Source: Hyphomicrobiales bacterium
GTDB taxonomy: Bacteria > Pseudomonadota > Alphaproteobacteria > Rhizobiales > Xanthobacteraceae
Reading direction: 5' to 3'
Length of the DNA stretch: 64,000 bases
NCBI GenBank assembly: GCA_017305715.1
Contig: JAFKKG010000008.1
Span: 186,001-250,000 of the forward strand
How positions within the stretch are numbered: position 1 is the first letter of the stretch; every line of letters starts with the position of its first letter. Below are positions 53,843 through 61,570 of the stretch, one piece after another. The notes below the pieces were generated by a model. The model worked only from the letters and a program-made list of their open reading frames with translations. It was not told the DNA's origin and searched no databases. The position numbers and the translations under genes are program-made.

Positions 53843-54622
53843 TTAAGCTTTTCCAGCTGAGTCTTTCCGCGTCTGGTTCACCTGCATCTTGGCGTAGGTC
53901 ATCATCAGGCCGCTCTCGTTCGACAGCGTCACCAGCTTGAAGCCCATGTTGATGGCGCGCGCCGCGCCTTCCGCGCCCGAGCAGTGGATGCCGGGATGAA
54001 GCCCGCGCTTGCCGCATTCCTTGACGATCTTCTCGTAGATCTTGAGGATTTCCGGCTCGTCGCCGTCGAGCTTCGGCGTCAGGCCGTAGGAGAAGCGGAG
54101 GTCGGAGGGACCGACATAGACGCCGTTGATGCCTTCGACGTCGAGGATCGATTCCATGTTCTCGATCGCGGTCTTGGTCTCCATCATCGGCAGCAGCACG
54201 ATCTCGTCGTTGGCGGTCTGCTGATAGGTGCCCGCCGAGCCGTACATGCCGGAGCGGATCGGACCGTTCGAGCGCGTGCCCTTCGGCGGATATTTTGCGT
54301 ACTGAACCAGGTTCTTGGCTTCCTGCGGCGTGTTGATCATCGGGCAGATCACGCCATAGGCGCCGCCGTCGAGCACCTTGCCGATGATGCCGGGCTCGTT
54401 CCAGGGAACGCGGACCATCGGCGTCACCGGGTGGCCGTTCATCGCCTGGAAGCATTGCACCATCGACAGATAGTCCTGCACGCCGTGCTGCATATCCACG
54501 GTGACGCTGTCGAAGCCGCACTGCGCGATCACTTCGGCCGAAAACCCCGACGGGATGGCCAGCCAGGCATTCACCACGGCCTTGCCCGAAGCCCAGACTT
54601 TCTTGACGTTGTTTGTAGCCAC
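53843..54622 (-). CDS. HpcH/HpaI-family aldolase
   Basis: A 259-residue class II pyruvate aldolase: AWLAIPSGFSAEVIAQCGFDSVTVDMQHG, PMVRVPW, then YPPKGTRS and METKTAIENMESILDVEGINGVYVGPSDL with the metal-binding Glu and Asp. It cleaves a 4-hydroxy-2-oxo acid to pyruvate and an aldehyde. It could be HpaI for the nearby hpa pathway, but it is in an operon with a sugar-acid dehydratase and an Ldh2-type enzyme, so a sugar-acid role is at least as likely. The GTG start has a strong AGGAGG. Confidence 0.87.
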   Translation of the reverse strand: MATNNVKKVWASGKAVVNAWLAIPSGFSAEVIAQCGFDSVTVDMQHGVQDYLSMVQCFQAMNGHPVTPMVRVPWNEPGIIGKVLDGGAYGVICPMINTPQEAKNLVQYAKYPPKGTRSNGPIRSGMYGSAGTYQQTANDEIVLLPMMETKTAIENMESILDVEGINGVYVGPSDLRFSYGLTPKLDGDEPEILKIYEKIVKECGKRGLHPGIHCSGAEGAARAINMGFKLVTLSNESGLMMTYAKMQVNQTRKDSAGKA

Positions 54623-54650
54623 TTCAATCCTCCTGTTGATCTAACTCCGC

Positions 54651-54733
54651 CGTCATTGCTAGGAGCAACGCGACGAAGCAATCCAGCCTTCCTGCGCGGC
54701 TTTCTGGATTGCTTCGCTTCGCTCGCAATGACG
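54651..54733. repeat. Dispersed palindromic repeat (CGTCATTGC type)
   Basis: Begins CGTCATTGCTAGGAGCAACG and ends GCTCGCAATGACG; contains CAATCCAG and its complement CTGGATTG. Typical Bradyrhizobium intergenic repeat, here between two genes of an operon. Confidence 0.75.
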
Positions 54734-54738
54734 AATAA

Positions 54739-55824
54739 TCATGCTGTCGCCCGCTGGATACTGACTTCGCTGACGCCGACCTCGCGGGCGGTGTTGACGA
54801 TCGCTGCCCAGGTATCGTCCGGCAGCGGCACACCATTCTTGGTGCGGTCGGCACGCATTTTCCTCTCGGGATCGCCGGGGATCAGCACGCTGTCAACGCC
54901 CGACACCGGCCTGGTCGCCCGGATAAAGTCGACATAGCGCGAGATTTCGCCGTCGAAGAAATTGTTGGTGTCGACCACCTTGGGATCGACATAGATCGCG
55001 AGCATGCCGTTGGCGAATTGCCGGTCCGCCGACGTCGCGCCGGTTCCGGTCAACGCGCCGCCGAGCAATTCGCAGATGAAGGCGAGGCCTGAGCCCTTGT
55101 GCTCGCCGAACGCGCGGATTGCGCCGCTTCCCTTGGTGTGATCGCGCGGGCCTTCCGCGCTGTGCGGTCCGTACAGCACCGCCGGATCCTCGCTCAGCGT
55201 GCCGTCGGCATCCACCAGTGCTCCCTTGGGCAACTTCTTGCCGCCGCGGCTGGCGACCAGCACCTTGCCTTCGGCGACGACCGAGGTCGCAAAATCGAGC
55301 ACGATCGGATCCTGGCCGTTGCGCGGAATGCCGACGCAATAGGGTGCGGTCGAGAGCCGCTTTTCGACGCCGCCATAGGGCGCCACCAGCAGCGAGCCGG
55401 CGGCATTGACGAAATGCACCGACACCAGGCCCTCGGCGGCGGCCATTTCCGCCCAGTCGCCGACCCGGCCGATATGGCCGGCGTTGCGCAGCGCGATCGC
55501 AGCCAGCCCCGCCTTCCTGCATTTCTCGATGCCGATCCGCACCGCCTGCGGCGTCACCGTCTGTCCGTAACCGAACTTGCCGTCGACGACCGCGAGCGAG
55601 GGCGTATCGACCACCACTTCGGCGATCTGGTCGGGAACGACCCGACCCGCCTTCTGCCAGCCGACATATAGCGGCACCCGGATCACGCCGTGGCTGTCAT
55701 GGCCGGTGAGATTGGCTGTGGTCAGATAGGTCGCGATGCGCCGTGCTTCCTCGGCGGAGGATTTCGAACGCGAAAACACCTCGGCAACGAAATCGATCAG
55801 ATTGCTGACTTGGATCGTGACCAT
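54739..55824 (-). CDS. Malate/L-lactate dehydrogenase (Ldh2) family oxidoreductase
   Basis: A 361-residue NAD(P)-dependent dehydrogenase of the Ldh2/MDG2 type (related to ureidoglycolate and sugar-acid dehydrogenases, not the Rossmann lactate dehydrogenases). It has TGHDSHGVIRVPLY near the N-terminus and ALRNAGHIGRVGDWAEMAA. First gene of the set with the HpcH/HpaI aldolase and UxaA-like dehydratase; likely oxidises or reduces a 2-hydroxy/2-keto acid in their pathway. Confidence 0.88.
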   Translation of the reverse strand: MVTIQVSNLIDFVAEVFSRSKSSAEEARRIATYLTTANLTGHDSHGVIRVPLYVGWQKAGRVVPDQIAEVVVDTPSLAVVDGKFGYGQTVTPQAVRIGIEKCRKAGLAAIALRNAGHIGRVGDWAEMAAAEGLVSVHFVNAAGSLLVAPYGGVEKRLSTAPYCVGIPRNGQDPIVLDFATSVVAEGKVLVASRGGKKLPKGALVDADGTLSEDPAVLYGPHSAEGPRDHTKGSGAIRAFGEHKGSGLAFICELLGGALTGTGATSADRQFANGMLAIYVDPKVVDTNNFFDGEISRYVDFIRATRPVSGVDSVLIPGDPERKMRADRTKNGVPLPDDTWAAIVNTAREVGVSEVSIQRATA

Positions 55825-56034
55825 GTCTGGAATTCAGCCTGTCCTTAGCGTCCGGCCCGGCCGCATTAGCCGGCAACAGACCGCAGTTTCCGCGCCGGTT
55901 TTCACGACCAGCTTGGCCGGCACTTTGAACGAAAAATCGCGCGCATGTCTATGGCCTCGGCGGCAATCGGACAATGATTGCAATCATTTGCCCGTCCGCT
56001 ATGCATGGCGCCGGTAGCATCATGCAAATTTGCG

Positions 56035-56583
56035 TTACTCCTCGATCTTGCCGCTTTCCTCGCCGGCCACTTCCATCGCCGCGAGGCTGCGTTCCAGCAC
56101 GCCCAGCATCTCCTGCAATTCGGCGAGCTTGCGGGCGCCGAAACGGCCGGTGATCTCGGCGTAGATGGCCTCCGAGGTCGGCGCCACCGCCTCGATCAGC
56201 TTCATTCCCTTGGCCGATATCGACACCACCGCGCGGCGCAGATCGGCTTTCGCGGCGCGGCGCTCGATCAACTGGCGTGCTTCGAGGTCGCGCAGGATGC
56301 GCGACAGGCTCGGCCCGAGCAGGAATGCGACACGCGCCAATTCCGTGACCTCAATGGCGTCCACGGCGGTCAGCGCGCGAAGGATGCGCCATTGCTGTTC
56401 GGTCAGGCCGTGATTGCGCAGGGCGGGACGGAACTGACGCATCACGGCTTCGCGCGCCCGCAGCAGCGACATCGGCAGCGAGCGCGAGAACTCACGCATC
56501 GGGGCACGCCGTGCCGTCTCGGCCGCCTCCGAGCTGGATCCTGTCTGCGATTTCTTGGCTGCCATCCGCCGATCGTCCGCCAT
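56035..56583 (-). CDS. hpaR: MarR-family regulator, HpaR-like
   Basis: About 182 residues with a winged helix-turn-helix of the MarR type (GLTEQQWRILRALTAVDAIEVTELARVAFLLGPSLSRILRDLE). HpaR-type proteins repress homoprotocatechuate meta-cleavage operons. Divergent from hpaH, with a perfect 12-bp palindrome in between. ATG 56583 is used as the start; GTG 56586 and ATG 56565 are alternatives. Confidence 0.82.
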   Translation of the reverse strand: MADDRRMAAKKSQTGSSSEAAETARRAPMREFSRSLPMSLLRAREAVMRQFRPALRNHGLTEQQWRILRALTAVDAIEVTELARVAFLLGPSLSRILRDLEARQLIERRAAKADLRRAVVSISAKGMKLIEAVAPTSEAIYAEITGRFGARKLAELQEMLGVLERSLAAMEVAGEESGKIEE

Positions 56584-56653
56584 CACCTATGTTGATCAAA
56601 GGAAGTAAATTTTTGCGGTGCAGCAAGCGTGAATTCGATTTGATCGATTTCAC

Positions 56654-56665
56654 TTAACATGTTAA
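56654..56665. promoter_or_regulatory. Candidate HpaR operator
   Basis: A perfect palindrome TTAACATGTTAA lies between the divergent hpaR and hpaH genes, 35 bases before hpaH, where a MarR-type repressor would block both promoters. Confidence 0.6.
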
Positions 56666-56699
56666 TCATCTCCCCGCACCTCATTTCTGCCGAGCGTAC

Positions 56700-57506
56700 A
56701 TGACCCTTTCCAGCGAACAAATCCGCAGCTGCGCCGAACGGCTGGACCATGCGGAAAAGACCCGCACGCAGATCCGGCAGATTTCGCTCGAGCACCCCGG
56801 CATCACCATCGCCGATGCCTATGCGATTCAGCAGGCGTGGGTCGAGATGAAGGTCGCGCAGGGCCGCGTCGTCAGGGGCCACAAGATCGGCCTGACCTCG
56901 AAGGCGATGCAGAGCGCGCTCAACATCGACGAACCGGATTCCGGCATTCTGCTTGATGACATGTTCTTTGCCGATGGCGGCCTCGTGCCGACGGATCGCT
57001 TCATCGCCACCCGCGTCGAGGCCGAACTGGCGTTCGTGATGAAGACGCGGCTGTCCGGCCCCGATTGCACGATGTTCGACGTGCTCAACGCCACGGACTT
57101 CGTGGTGCCGGCGCTCGAAATTCTCGACACCCGCGTCGAACGCGTCGATCCGCAGACCAAATCGACGCGCAAGATCTACGACACCATCGCCGACAACGCC
57201 GCCAATGCCGGCATCGTGCTCGGCGGCCGGCCGATTCGCCCGATGGACGCCGATTTGCGCTGGATCGGCGCGCTGTGTTTCCGCAACGGCCAGTTGGAAG
57301 AGACCGGCCTTGCCGCCGGCGTGCTCAATCATCCCGCCACCTCCGTGGCCTGGCTTGCCAACAAGATCGCGCCGAACGGATTGGCGCTGGAAGCCGGCCA
57401 GATCGTGCTGGCGGGATCGTTCATTCGCCCGATCGAAACCCGCAAAGGCGACACGATCCAGGCCGATTATGGCCCCTACGGCTCGGTGAGCTGTTACTTC
57501 GCTTGA
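56700..57506 (+). CDS. hpaH: 2-oxo-hept-4-ene-1,7-dioate hydratase HpaH
   Basis: A 268-residue member of the hydratase/decarboxylase (FAH-like) family. It adds water to 2-oxohept-4-ene-1,7-dioate to give 4-hydroxy-2-oxoheptanedioate in homoprotocatechuate breakdown. Visible: [12 protein letters not shown] and EAELAFVMK with metal-binding acids. First of the hpa operon, 35 bases past the operator. Closely related 2-oxopent-4-enoate hydratases exist; the neighbours favour HpaH. Confidence 0.88.
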   Translation: MTLSSEQIRSCAERLDHAEKTRTQIRQISLEHPGITIADAYAIQQAWVEMKVAQGRVVRGHKIGLTSKAMQSALNIDEPDSGILLDDMFFADGGLVPTDRFIATRVEAELAFVMKTRLSGPDCTMFDVLNATDFVVPALEILDTRVERVDPQTKSTRKIYDTIADNAANAGIVLGGRPIRPMDADLRWIGALCFRNGQLEETGLAAGVLNHPATSVAWLANKIAPNGLALEAGQIVLAGSFIRPIETRKGDTIQADYGPYGSVSCYFA

Positions 57507-57532
57507 CGCTTCGGGAACTGCTGGAGACGGAC

Positions 57533-57931
57533 ATGCCGCATTTCACGATCGAATACTCCGCCAACCTCGATCGCCGCGTCGACGTGGGCGCGGTGGTGGA
57601 ACTGGTGCGCAAGGCCGCGGTTGAGACCGGCATCTTCCCGCTCGGCGGCATCCGCGTTCGCGCGATCAAATGCGAGCATTACGCGATCGCCGACGGCAAG
57701 CACGATTACGGTTTCCTCGACATGGTGCTGCGGCTCGGCGAAGGCCGCGACCTCGCCACCCGCAAGACCGCCGGCGAGCATATCTTCAAGGCCCTGTCGG
57801 CCCATCTCGATCCGGTATTCAAAGAGACGAAATTCGCGTTGTCGTTCGACATGCAGATCAACGACAAGAACACCAGCTGGAAACGCAACAACATCCACGA
57901 ATCTTTGAAGGTGGAGACGATCAATGGATAA
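57533..57931 (+). CDS. hpaF: 5-carboxymethyl-2-hydroxymuconate isomerase HpaF
   Basis: A 132-residue tautomerase-superfamily protein beginning MPHFTIEYS; the proline after the start methionine is the catalytic base. Converts 5-carboxymethyl-2-hydroxymuconate to its oxo isomer. GGAG lies 8 bases before ATG 57533. It overlaps hpaE by 8 bases. Confidence 0.9.
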   Translation: MPHFTIEYSANLDRRVDVGAVVELVRKAAVETGIFPLGGIRVRAIKCEHYAIADGKHDYGFLDMVLRLGEGRDLATRKTAGEHIFKALSAHLDPVFKETKFALSFDMQINDKNTSWKRNNIHESLKVETING

Positions 57932-59468
57932 GGCGACACCGAAAGACGTGTTCCAGGCCAACCGCGACCGCGCAGCGCCCCTGCTCGCCAGGTTGAAGGA
58001 CGGGGGCATCGGCCACATCATCGACGGCAAAGTGGTGCCTTCGATTTCAGGGCAAACATTCGAGACGAGCTCTCCAATCGATGGCGCGGTGCTGGCTTCC
58101 GTCGCGCGCGGCGGTGCCGAGGACATCGATCGTGCCGCGACGGCCGCGTCGCTCGCCTTCAAATCCTGGCGCGACATGCCGGCGGCGATGCGCAAGAAGC
58201 TGCTGCATCGGGTTGCCGACGCCATCGAAGACCGCGCCGACGACATCGCCGTGCTCGAATGCATCGACACCGGCCAGGCCCACCGCTTCATGGCCAAGGC
58301 CGCGATCCGCGCCGCGGAAAATTTCCGCTTCTTCGCCGACAGATGCACCGAAGCCCGCGACGGCCTCAACACCCCGAGCGAAGAACACTGGAACGTCTCG
58401 ACGCGGGTGCCGATCGGCCCGGTCGGCGTCATCACGCCGTGGAACACGCCGTTCATGCTGTCGACCTGGAAGATCGCGCCCGCGCTCGCCGCCGGCTGCA
58501 CGGTCGTGCACAAGCCTGCCGAATGGTCGCCGGTGACGGCGGACCTGTTGGCAAAACTGGTGAAACAGGCCGGCGTGCCCGATGGCGTGCTCAACACCGT
58601 GCACGGCATCGGCGAGGAAGCCGGCAAGGCTTTGACCGAACATCCCGCGATCAAGGCAATCGGGTTCGTCGGCGAGAGCGCGACGGGCGCGGCGATCATG
58701 GCGCAGGGCGCACCGACCCTGAAGCGCGTGCATTTCGAACTCGGCGGCAAGAACCCCGTGATCGTGTTCGACGACGCCGATCTGGACCGCGCGCTCGATG
58801 CGGTCGTCTTCATGATCTACTCGCTCAATGGCGAGCGCTGCACCTCGTCGAGCCGGCTCCTGGTCCAGCAGGGCATCGCCGAAAAGTTCATCGAAAAGCT
58901 CACCGCGCGGGTGAAGGCGCTGAAGGTCGGCCATCCCCTCGATCCCGCAACCGAGATCGGCCCCCTGATCCATGAGCGGCACCTGGCAAAGGTCTGCAGC
59001 TATTTCGACGTCGCACAAAAGGATGGCGCCACCATCGCCGTCGGCGGCAAGCCGCATGTCGGCCCCGGCGGCGGGCATTATGTGCAACCGACGCTGGTTA
59101 CCGGGGCGCACGCGAAAATGCGCGTCGCACAGGAAGAAGTGTTCGGCCCGTTCCTGACCGTGATCCCCTTCAAGGACGAAAAGGACGCGATCGAAATCGC
59201 CAACGGCGTGCGGTACGGCCTCGCCGGCTACGTCTGGACCGGCGACATGGCCCGCGCGCTGCGGGTTGCGGACGAACTGGAAGCCGGCATGATCTGGCTC
59301 AACTCCGAAAACGTCCGCCATTTGCCGACGCCGTTCGGCGGCATGAAATCATCCGGCATCGGCCGTGACGGCGGCGACTATTCGTTCGACTTCTACATGG
59401 AAACCAAGCACGTCTCGCTGGCGCGCGGGACACACAAGATTCAGAGACTGGGCACGACCTCATCCTGA
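57924..59468 (+). CDS. hpaE: 5-carboxymethyl-2-hydroxymuconate semialdehyde dehydrogenase HpaE
   Basis: A 514-residue aldehyde dehydrogenase: the general base Glu272 (FELGGKNP) and the nucleophile Cys306 (NGERCTSS) are present, as is the cofactor loop GFVGES. It oxidises the ring-cleavage semialdehyde with NAD. The last codons and the stop (59466-59468) are supplied by a dispersed repeat, so the C-terminal SS may be replaced sequence. Confidence 0.92.
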   Translation: MDKATPKDVFQANRDRAAPLLARLKDGGIGHIIDGKVVPSISGQTFETSSPIDGAVLASVARGGAEDIDRAATAASLAFKSWRDMPAAMRKKLLHRVADAIEDRADDIAVLECIDTGQAHRFMAKAAIRAAENFRFFADRCTEARDGLNTPSEEHWNVSTRVPIGPVGVITPWNTPFMLSTWKIAPALAAGCTVVHKPAEWSPVTADLLAKLVKQAGVPDGVLNTVHGIGEEAGKALTEHPAIKAIGFVGESATGAAIMAQGAPTLKRVHFELGGKNPVIVFDDADLDRALDAVVFMIYSLNGERCTSSSRLLVQQGIAEKFIEKLTARVKALKVGHPLDPATEIGPLIHERHLAKVCSYFDVAQKDGATIAVGGKPHVGPGGGHYVQPTLVTGAHAKMRVAQEEVFGPFLTVIPFKDEKDAIEIANGVRYGLAGYVWTGDMARALRVADELEAGMIWLNSENVRHLPTPFGGMKSSGIGRDGGDYSFDFYMETKHVSLARGTHKIQRLGTTSS

Positions 59469-59553
59469 GGAGCGCGCGCCAGCGCGCGTCTCGAAGGATG
59501 GTTACGGGCCTCATGGTTCGAGACGGCGCAAGGGCGCCTCCTCACCATGAGGA
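59458..59553. repeat. Dispersed palindromic repeat overlapping the hpaE stop
   Basis: Starts CCTCATCCTGAGGAGCGCGC and ends CTCACCATGAGGAG; contains GTCTCGAAGGATGG and CATGGTTCGAGACGG as inner complementary arms. Classic Bradyrhizobium intergenic repeat. Its first bases encode the end of HpaE. Confidence 0.8.
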
Positions 59554-59583
59554 GAGGCAATACCGCAAAACTGGGAAAGTGAC

Positions 59584-60567
59584 ATGCCGGTACCAACACA
59601 CGTCTTCGATCCGCCGTTCAACATCATCCGTTCCAGCCACGCCGTGCTCGACGTGACCGATCTGAACGCCAGCAGCGATTTCTACGAAAAGACCGTCGGC
59701 CTCCATGTCGAGGACCGCGACGACAAGGCCGTGTATCTGCGCGGCGCCGAGGAGCATCAGCATCACTCGCTGGTGCTGCGCAAGGCGCCCACGGCTGCCT
59801 GCAACCGGCTCGGCTTCAAGGTCGGCAATGACGGCGATCTCGACAAGGCGGCCAGTTTCTTTTCCGAGAACGGCATCACCTACGCCTTCGCCGAGCAGCC
59901 GTTCCAGGGCCGCACGCTGCAGTTCACGGATCCCTTCGGATTCCAGATCGAACTCTATGCAGCGATGGAGAAGCGGTCGCATCTGCTGCGGCGCTACGAC
60001 CTCTATAAGGGCTGCCATCCGCAGCGGCTCGATCATTTCAACGTGTTCGCCGCCGAGGTTCAGGGCACCGTCGATTTCTACGCGCGGCTCGGCTTCCGGC
60101 TGACCGAATATGGCGAGGAGGACGGGCCGAACGGCCGCATCGCGGCGGCCTGGATGCACCGCAAGGGCAATGTGCATGATTTCGCCATCACCAACGGCAA
60201 GGGCCCGCGCCTGCACCATTTTGCTTACTGGGTGCCGACCGCGATGAACATCCTGCATCTCTGCGACGTGATGGCCTCCAGCGGTTTTCTGAACAACATC
60301 GAGCGCGGCCCCGGCCGTCACGGCATTTCGAATGCCTTCTTCCTCTACGTCCGGGACCCCGACGGCCATCGCCTTGAGCTCTACACCAGCGATTATTTTA
60401 CGGGGGATCACGACCACGAACCGTTGCGCTGGTCGCTGAAGGACCCGCGCCGGCAAACGCTGTGGGGCGCGCCGGCGCCGCGCTCCTGGTTCGAGCAGGG
60501 CTCGCCGTTCACCGGACAGGCGGTGCGCGAGCCCGCCTTTGTCGCCGACGTCACGATTGCGGACTAG
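59584..60567 (+). CDS. hpaD: 3,4-dihydroxyphenylacetate 2,3-dioxygenase HpaD
   Basis: A 327-residue vicinal-oxygen-chelate (type I) extradiol dioxygenase with two VOC domains. Iron/manganese ligands are His151 (RLDHFNVFA), His211 or His212 (RLHHFAYWVP) and Glu265 (DPDGHRLELYT). Opens homoprotocatechuate between C2 and C3, giving the substrate of HpaE. Third enzyme gene of the operon in order, but first in the pathway. Confidence 0.92.
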   Translation: MPVPTHVFDPPFNIIRSSHAVLDVTDLNASSDFYEKTVGLHVEDRDDKAVYLRGAEEHQHHSLVLRKAPTAACNRLGFKVGNDGDLDKAASFFSENGITYAFAEQPFQGRTLQFTDPFGFQIELYAAMEKRSHLLRRYDLYKGCHPQRLDHFNVFAAEVQGTVDFYARLGFRLTEYGEEDGPNGRIAAAWMHRKGNVHDFAITNGKGPRLHHFAYWVPTAMNILHLCDVMASSGFLNNIERGPGRHGISNAFFLYVRDPDGHRLELYTSDYFTGDHDHEPLRWSLKDPRRQTLWGAPAPRSWFEQGSPFTGQAVREPAFVADVTIAD

Positions 60568-60600
60568 AGTATCGGTTCCGATCCATCAGAACCGAAACTC

Positions 60601-60654
60601 TGGATTCTTGTTTGGACGCGTTTTCTTCACGCGAACCGGTGCCCAATTCGCTTG
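60601..60654. repeat. Dispersed GACGCGTTTT palindromic repeat, copy 3
   Basis: Contains TTTGGACGCGTTTTCTTCAC and GCGAACCGGTGCCCAATTCG as in the other two copies; the right arm is truncated (GCTTGCCGAC instead of GCTTGAAAACGC). Confidence 0.7.
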
Positions 60655-60669
60655 CCGACAGGACATCTC

Positions 60670-61539
60670 ATGGCTCAACATCGCATCGCAACGTTCTCCA
60701 TCGACGGCTCGACCCGGTATGGCGCCGTGGTGAAAGGCGGGGTCGTCGACCTTTCCGCCCATTTCGGCAAGCAATACCCGACCTTGCGGGAGGTGATTGC
60801 CGCCGGCGCGCTCAGGAAGCTGATCGAGGATTCCGAGCGGCGTCCGCCGGACCATGCGCTCGACGCCGTAACCTGGCAGCCGCCGATCCCCGCACCGGAA
60901 AAGATCATCTGCATCGGGGTGAACTATCCGGATCGCAACGCCGAATACAAGGACGGCCAGGATGCGCCGAAATTTCCCAGCATGTTCATGCGCACGCCGC
61001 GTTCCTTTGTCGGGCACAATGCGCCGCTGATCCGCCCGCGCGCCTCCGCGCAGCTCGATTACGAGGGCGAACTGGTGCTGATCATCGGCAAGACCGGCCG
61101 CCACATCAAGGAGAGCGAGGCGCTCGACCACGTCGCCGCGGTCACGCTCTGCAATGAAGGCACCATTCGCGACTGGGTGCGGCACGCCAAATTCAATGTG
61201 ACCCAGGGCAAGAACTTCGACTCGACCGGCAGCCTCGGCCCATGGCTCGTTCCCTACACCTCCGAATCGCAGATCGCCGACATTCAGCTGACCACGCGGG
61301 TCAACGGCGAGACGCGGCAGGACGACCGCACCGGCCGGCTGATCTTCGGCTTCCGCTATCTGCTCCACTACATCTCGACCTTCACGACACTGGTGCCCGG
61401 TGACGTCATCGTGACGGGTACGCCGACCGGGGCCGGCGCGCGGTTCGATCCGCCGCGTTACCTCAAACCCGGCGACGTCATCGAGGTCGAGGCCGAAGGC
61501 GTCGGCATATTGCGCAATGGCGTGGCCGACGAAGCCTGA
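60670..61539 (+). CDS. Fumarylacetoacetate-hydrolase-family protein (likely OPET decarboxylase/isomerase, HpaG-like)
   Basis: A 289-residue FAH-fold enzyme: GVNYPDRNAEY, LDYEGELVLIIGK (metal-binding Glu and Asp), and VTGTPTGAGARF. In the hpa setting it should carry out the 5-oxopent-3-ene-1,2,5-tricarboxylate decarboxylase (HpaG) step. FAH-fold proteins are diverse, so an alternative hydrolase role remains. AGGA lies 6 bases before ATG 60670; the frame extends to 60652 without a ribosome site. Confidence 0.8.
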   Translation: MAQHRIATFSIDGSTRYGAVVKGGVVDLSAHFGKQYPTLREVIAAGALRKLIEDSERRPPDHALDAVTWQPPIPAPEKIICIGVNYPDRNAEYKDGQDAPKFPSMFMRTPRSFVGHNAPLIRPRASAQLDYEGELVLIIGKTGRHIKESEALDHVAAVTLCNEGTIRDWVRHAKFNVTQGKNFDSTGSLGPWLVPYTSESQIADIQLTTRVNGETRQDDRTGRLIFGFRYLLHYISTFTTLVPGDVIVTGTPTGAGARFDPPRYLKPGDVIEVEAEGVGILRNGVADEA

Positions 61540-61570
61540 TCAATCCCCCCGCAGTGATTGGAACCGTAAC

